Positions 6,228 through 8,979 of a stretch of DNA of 8,979 nt are shown piece by piece. Position 1 is the stretch's first letter. Every line of letters begins with the position of its first letter. The stretch is from Proteobacteria bacterium UBA2996 (lineage in GTDB: Bacteria; Pseudomonadota; Gammaproteobacteria; Arenicellales; UBA868), in contig DDZY01000040.1 in assembly GCA_002346525.1 (NCBI GenBank), positions 28,866 to 37,844 of the forward strand, in the 5' to 3' direction. The position numbers and the translations under genes were made by a program. The notes below the pieces were generated by a model. The model was not told where the DNA came from. It saw only the letters and a list, made by a program, of their open reading frames with translations, and made no database searches.

Positions 6228-6833
6228 ATGGTTATCATGTTATCCGACGCAAATCAACAAGCGCGCTGGGAAAAGCGCTATCTGGAAGGAAGAACCGCCT
6301 GGGATCGCGGTGAACCCAGTCCTGCATTGGCCCTCGGACTCGCCGAGATGCCGCCACCGCCGGCACGAGTGTTGATACCGGCCTGCGGGCGCGGTTACGA
6401 GATTGCAGAACTGGCCAGGCGGGGTTATGACGTCACCGGAGTGGATTTTGCCCCCAGCGCTGTTGCTGATCTGAAACGAATCCTCAATACCGAGGATATT
6501 AAGGCTTGCGTTGTCGCATCTGACCTCTTCGTCTGGGACGCAGATGCACCCTTTGATGTCATTTATGAACAGACAGCGCTGTGCGCCCTGGAGCCATCTA
6601 CGTGGCCCGATTACGCCAGTCGACTGCACCGCTGGCTGCGACCGGGCGGAATTCTGATCGGCGCCTTTATGCAGACTCACCGCGAGGGCGGTCCACCCTG
6701 GCACTGTCCGCTGGAAACCGTAGAGTCAATATTTCCGGAGACGCACTGGGAATGGCCAAAGCGTCGGGATCAGACGATTAGCCATCCGAGCGGCCTGAAA
6801 GAGCTCGCGATTTACCTGAAACGTCGAAAATAG
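6228..6833 (+). CDS. Class I SAM-dependent methyltransferase, TPMT/HTMT family
   Basis: The 201-residue protein carries the thiopurine S-methyltransferase family pattern: W-x-x-RY-x-x-GRTAWDRGEPSPAL (14-34), SAM-binding motif I VLIPACGRGYE (48-58), the acidic end of strand 2 at GVDFAPSAV (71-79), then YEQTALCALEP (113-123) and the RPGG turn (138-141). The GCGRGYE-like motif and the YEQTALCAL signature are closer to the halide/thiol methyltransferase (HOL-type) and bacterial TPMT-like branch than to mammalian TPMT. Members methylate small nucleophiles such as thiols, halides, bisulfide or metalloid oxyanions; the substrate here cannot be read from sequence. No signal peptide is seen, so it is cytosolic. 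The start is either ATG 6228 or ATG 6237 (three codons later), and neither has a good Shine-Dalgarno. It is divergent from the EF-G-like gene and 92 bp ahead of the cytochrome gene, which appears to have its own promoter. Confidence 0.9.
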   Translation: MVIMLSDANQQARWEKRYLEGRTAWDRGEPSPALALGLAEMPPPPARVLIPACGRGYEIAELARRGYDVTGVDFAPSAVADLKRILNTEDIKACVVASDLFVWDADAPFDVIYEQTALCALEPSTWPDYASRLHRWLRPGGILIGAFMQTHREGGPPWHCPLETVESIFPETHWEWPKRRDQTISHPSGLKELAIYLKRRK

Positions 6834-6864
6834 ACGCTAAAGATCATTTTCTTGGGTCAAATTG

Positions 6865-6893
6865 TTGCAACGTTTGGGCCGGTTGCCTAAAGT
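6865..6893 (+). promoter_or_regulatory. Sigma-70-like promoter for cytochrome c4
   Basis: TTGCAA (6865-6870) and TAAAGT (6888-6893) are separated by 17 bp and each matches four of six consensus bases. The predicted transcript would start near 6900, giving a leader of about 26 nt before the ATG at 6926. The -35 overlaps the palindrome GTTGCAAC (6864-6871). This spacing argues for the ATG at 6926 rather than the in-frame TTG at 6893, which would overlap the -10. Confidence 0.4.
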
Positions 6894-6925
6894 TGCGCCT
6901 CCACAATTTTTTGAGATGCATCGTA

Positions 6926-7537
6926 ATGAGATTCTTGCTATCGATCACTGCCGGACTGACCATGGCATTCACCTCTTTTGCCGGTTTCGCAGCGGGGGAC
7001 ATCCCGGCAGGAAAGGCAGCGGCAGCCACCTGTATGGGCTGTCACGGTGCTCCGGGCATGCGCAACGCCTATCCGGCATTCCGGATTCCCAAGTTGGGAG
7101 GACAGCAGGCGGAATACCTTGTCCTGGCCCTTAAAGCCTACCAGAGTGGCGAGCGGGTACACCCGACCATGCAGGCCCAGGCGGGGGCACTGAGCGATGC
7201 GGAGATTACGAATATCGCCGCGTACCTAAGCAGCCTTGATGCACCGGCAACGAGCGAACTGGGTGACGGTGATGCCAAAGCAGGTGAAGCCAAGGCCCAA
7301 GTCTGTACTTCCTGCCATGGCGCAGGGGGCGGAAAGCCCATTACGCCCCAATACCCGATTCTGGCAGGACAGTATCCGGATTTCCTTGCACACGCCCTTG
7401 CCGGATATAAGTCCGGTGCCCGCAATAATGCGGTTATGAAGGGTTTTGCATCAGCTCTGAGTGATTCAGATATTGAAGATCTTGCGGCCTATTTCGGCAG
7501 CCAGTCCTCAACGCTGTCCACACCGGTCAACTGGTAA
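6926..7537 (+). CDS. Cytochrome c4-type dihaem c cytochrome, periplasmic
   Basis: The 203-residue precursor starts MRFLLSITAGLTMAFTSFAG, a Sec signal peptide with cleavage near residues 22-23. Two homologous c-type domains follow. The first has haem motif CMGCH (36-40) and probable distal Met82 in HPTMQ; the second has CTSCH (127-131) and probable distal Met171 in NNAVMKGF. The repeated LSDAEI-x-x-IAAYL (89-101) and LSDSDIEDLAAYF (178-190) helices show the internal duplication typical of cytochrome c4. These proteins, usually attached to or near the periplasmic face of the membrane, carry electrons from the bc1 complex to terminal oxidases such as cbb3. In sulfur oxidisers they may also accept electrons from sulfur-oxidising enzymes, which is an inference here. 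I chose the ATG at 6926 because it begins directly with a normal signal peptide; an upstream in-frame TTG at 6893 would add 11 residues. The length is normal for the family. Confidence 0.93.
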   Translation: MRFLLSITAGLTMAFTSFAGFAAGDIPAGKAAAATCMGCHGAPGMRNAYPAFRIPKLGGQQAEYLVLALKAYQSGERVHPTMQAQAGALSDAEITNIAAYLSSLDAPATSELGDGDAKAGEAKAQVCTSCHGAGGGKPITPQYPILAGQYPDFLAHALAGYKSGARNNAVMKGFASALSDSDIEDLAAYFGSQSSTLSTPVNW

Positions 7538-7541
7538 TCTT

Positions 7542-7592
7542 CGATCGGCCGTCGGATCAGGCGTCGAAAACCGACACCTGATCCGTTGATCG
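7542..7592 (+). terminator. Long hairpin between cytochrome c4 and glnS, no U-tract
   Basis: CGGATCAGG (7553-7561) pairs perfectly with CCTGATCCG (7577-7585). Inside, GTCG (7563-7566) pairs with CGAC (7572-7575) after one C-A mismatch, leaving an AAAAC loop. Outside, CGATC (7542-7546) and GATCG (7588-7592) can extend the stem across an internal loop. It starts 5 nt after the cytochrome stop codon, so it probably defines that gene's 3' end. No T-run follows, so it may instead be an RNA-stabilising or leader structure for glnS, which begins 99 nt further on. Confidence 0.5.
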
Positions 7593-7690
7593 TATTCAGA
7601 TCGCGCAACGGTGTCCGCAAATTTCGCTGGCGCGAGAAAGTTCACCCCTGATCATCACCTGGCCTTCCCCGTCCGGGCCATTGCCAGACC

Positions 7691-8979
7691 ATGTCTGACC
7701 AGCCACCGCCAACTCACTTTATCCGCCAGCTAGTGTCCGCCGACCTCGAGGCCGGCCGCTATCCGCAGGGTATTACGACCCGTTTTCCTCCGGAACCCAA
7801 CGGGTACCTCCATATTGGGCATGCGAAGTCAATCTGTCTCAACTTCGGCCTTGCTCAGGACTTTAAAGGGCGTTGCGCTCTGCGATTTGATGACACCAAT
7901 CCCGATCGGGAGAGCCCCGAATTTGTTGCAGCCATCAAGTCCGATGTCCGCTGGCTCGGCTTTGATTGGAAAGAACGCCTGTATCACGCCTCGGACTATT
8001 TCGAACAACTCTTCGGGTTTGCGATTGAATTGATCGACTCAGGGCATGCCTACGTATGCGACCTCAATGCTGATGAGATCCGAAGCACACGGGGCACATT
8101 GACGGCGCCTGGTGTGAATAGTCCGTTTCGCGATCGAAGTCGTGATGAGAACCGCGAACTATTCGAAAAGATGCGCGCTGGCGCATTCCCGGAAGGAAGC
8201 CGGGTACTTCGAGCCCGAATAGACATGGCCGCGCCGAACCTGCACCTTCGGGATCCCACTCTGTACCGGATTCGTTATCAGACGCATCACAACACGGGCG
8301 ATGCCTGGTGTATCTACCCCATGTACGATTTCACTCACCCCTTGTCTGACGCGCTCGAAGGCGTGACGCATTCTCTGTGTACGCTCGAGTTTGAAGATAA
8401 CCGCGCCCTTTACGACTGGGTTCTGGAACACGTCACCACCCCAAGCCGTCCTTATCAGACAGAGTTTTCCCGGCTATCGCTGGAGTACACGGTGGTGAGC
8501 AAGCGGCTCCTCACCATCCTGGTGGAGCAGAACGTGGTGGGGAGCTGGGATGATCCGCGCATGCCGACTTTGTCCGGAATGCGGCGGAGGGGCTACCCTC
8601 CCGAGGCGCTGGTGGACTTCTGCGCCCGTATTGGCGTAACCCGCAACCAGCAGAATGTCGAACTCAGCGTTCTGGAAAACTGTGTCCGTGAAGCGCTCGA
8701 TCCCGGCACACCCCGGGCATTCGCCGTCACCCGCCCGCTCAAGGTGGTTATCGAAAACTATCCTGAAGATCAGGAAGAACAACTCACAGCGCTCAATCAC
8801 CCGGGAGATGAGTCCATGGGGACCCGTTCGCTGCCATTCTGTCGGGAACTCTACATCGAACAGGATGATTTTCTAGAAGATCCCCCGAAGAAGTTTTTTC
8901 GGCTCGCGCCAGGACGGGAAGTCAGACTTCGCTATGCCTATCTGGTGACCTGCACCGAGGTGATCAAGGATTCGTCGGG
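7691..8979 (+). CDS. glnS: Glutaminyl-tRNA synthetase, truncated by window edge
   Basis: GlnRS attaches glutamine to tRNA-Gln in the cytosol. The frame is open from ATG 7691 to the right edge (429 full codons of about 550 in E. coli), so the last part of the anticodon-binding domain is missing. Class I signatures: FPPEPNGYLHIGH (32-44, HIGH motif), RFDDTNP (65-71) containing the Asp that corresponds to E. coli Asp66, CIYPMYDFTHPLSDALEG (207-224) with the Tyr that corresponds to Tyr211 of the glutamine pocket, SLCTLEFEDNR (228-238), and the KMSKS equivalent VVSKR (268-272). FSRLSLEYTVVSKR and WDDPRMPTLSGMRRRGY (286-302) follow E. coli GlnRS closely and mark it as true GlnRS rather than a non-discriminating GluRS. 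Having GlnRS means Gln-tRNA need not be made by GatCAB alone. No Shine-Dalgarno is clear before the ATG, but the N-terminus aligns well with the family (THFIRQLVSADLE). Confidence 0.97.
   Translation, partial: MSDQPPPTHFIRQLVSADLEAGRYPQGITTRFPPEPNGYLHIGHAKSICLNFGLAQDFKGRCALRFDDTNPDRESPEFVAAIKSDVRWLGFDWKERLYHASDYFEQLFGFAIELIDSGHAYVCDLNADEIRSTRGTLTAPGVNSPFRDRSRDENRELFEKMRAGAFPEGSRVLRARIDMAAPNLHLRDPTLYRIRYQTHHNTGDAWCIYPMYDFTHPLSDALEGVTHSLCTLEFEDNRALYDWVLEHVTTPSRPYQTEFSRLSLEYTVVSKRLLTILVEQNVVGSWDDPRMPTLSGMRRRGYPPEALVDFCARIGVTRNQQNVELSVLENCVREALDPGTPRAFAVTRPLKVVIENYPEDQEEQLTALNHPGDESMGTRSLPFCRELYIEQDDFLEDPPKKFFRLAPGREVRLRYAYLVTCTEVIKDSS

Noticed and set aside
6240..6704. 154-codon minus-strand open frame
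   Set aside because: Antisense to the methyltransferase, whose SAM motifs are unmistakable.
6893..6925. TTG as the start of the cytochrome c4 gene
   Set aside because: It would overlap the best -10 hexamer and put polar residues ahead of a normal signal peptide; ATG 6926 is a better start.
1..8979. Mobile elements, CRISPR arrays, phage or defence systems
   Set aside because: No terminal inverted repeats, regularly spaced repeats, transposase or integrase motifs were seen; gene content is core-like and base composition is even.

Overview
The window looks like a chromosomal segment of a gammaproteobacterium, probably one with sulfur-oxidising metabolism. The clearest hint is the sulfate adenylyltransferase, whose full length resembles the homo-oligomeric Sat of purple and colourless sulfur bacteria. 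A c4-type dihaem cytochrome and a gammaproteobacterial-style GlnRS fit the same picture. This taxonomic reading is from remembered family sequences, not from a search. Base composition looks moderately GC-rich and even throughout. I see no transposase, integrase, phage gene, CRISPR array, tRNA or rRNA.

Layout, left to right. A cation diffusion facilitator (CDF) metal transporter runs on the minus strand and leaves the window at its 3' end (1-1067). It is divergent from a small Trm112/YcaR-like protein (1180-1446, plus). A hairpin separates that gene from three minus-strand genes read right to left: an EF-G-like translational GTPase (6103-4064), a class I DAHP synthase (3976-2909) and ATP sulfurylase sat (2714-1515). 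The 87-bp and 194-bp gaps, and a promoter-like element with a hairpin ahead of the DAHP synthase gene, suggest at least partly separate transcription rather than one tight operon. Divergent from the EF-G-like gene, on the plus strand, are a TPMT/HTMT-type SAM methyltransferase (6228-6833), a secreted dihaem cytochrome c4 (6926-7537) and glnS (7691 to the right edge, truncated).

Functionally this is a mixed housekeeping neighbourhood: metal homeostasis, a methyltransferase-partner-like protein, sulfate activation or APS-dependent ATP formation, entry to the shikimate pathway, a non-canonical EF-G paralogue, small-molecule methylation, periplasmic electron transfer and tRNA charging. Sat and cytochrome c4 could both serve sulfur oxidation (ATP from APS; electron delivery to a terminal oxidase), but they are not in one operon here.

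I did not find a convincing undescribed system. The points most worth a second look are the degenerate GTPase motifs of the EF-G paralogue, the hairpin leader ahead of an SD-less GTG start in the DAHP synthase gene, the long hairpin between cytochrome c4 and glnS, and several intergenic hairpins that all lack a U-tract.
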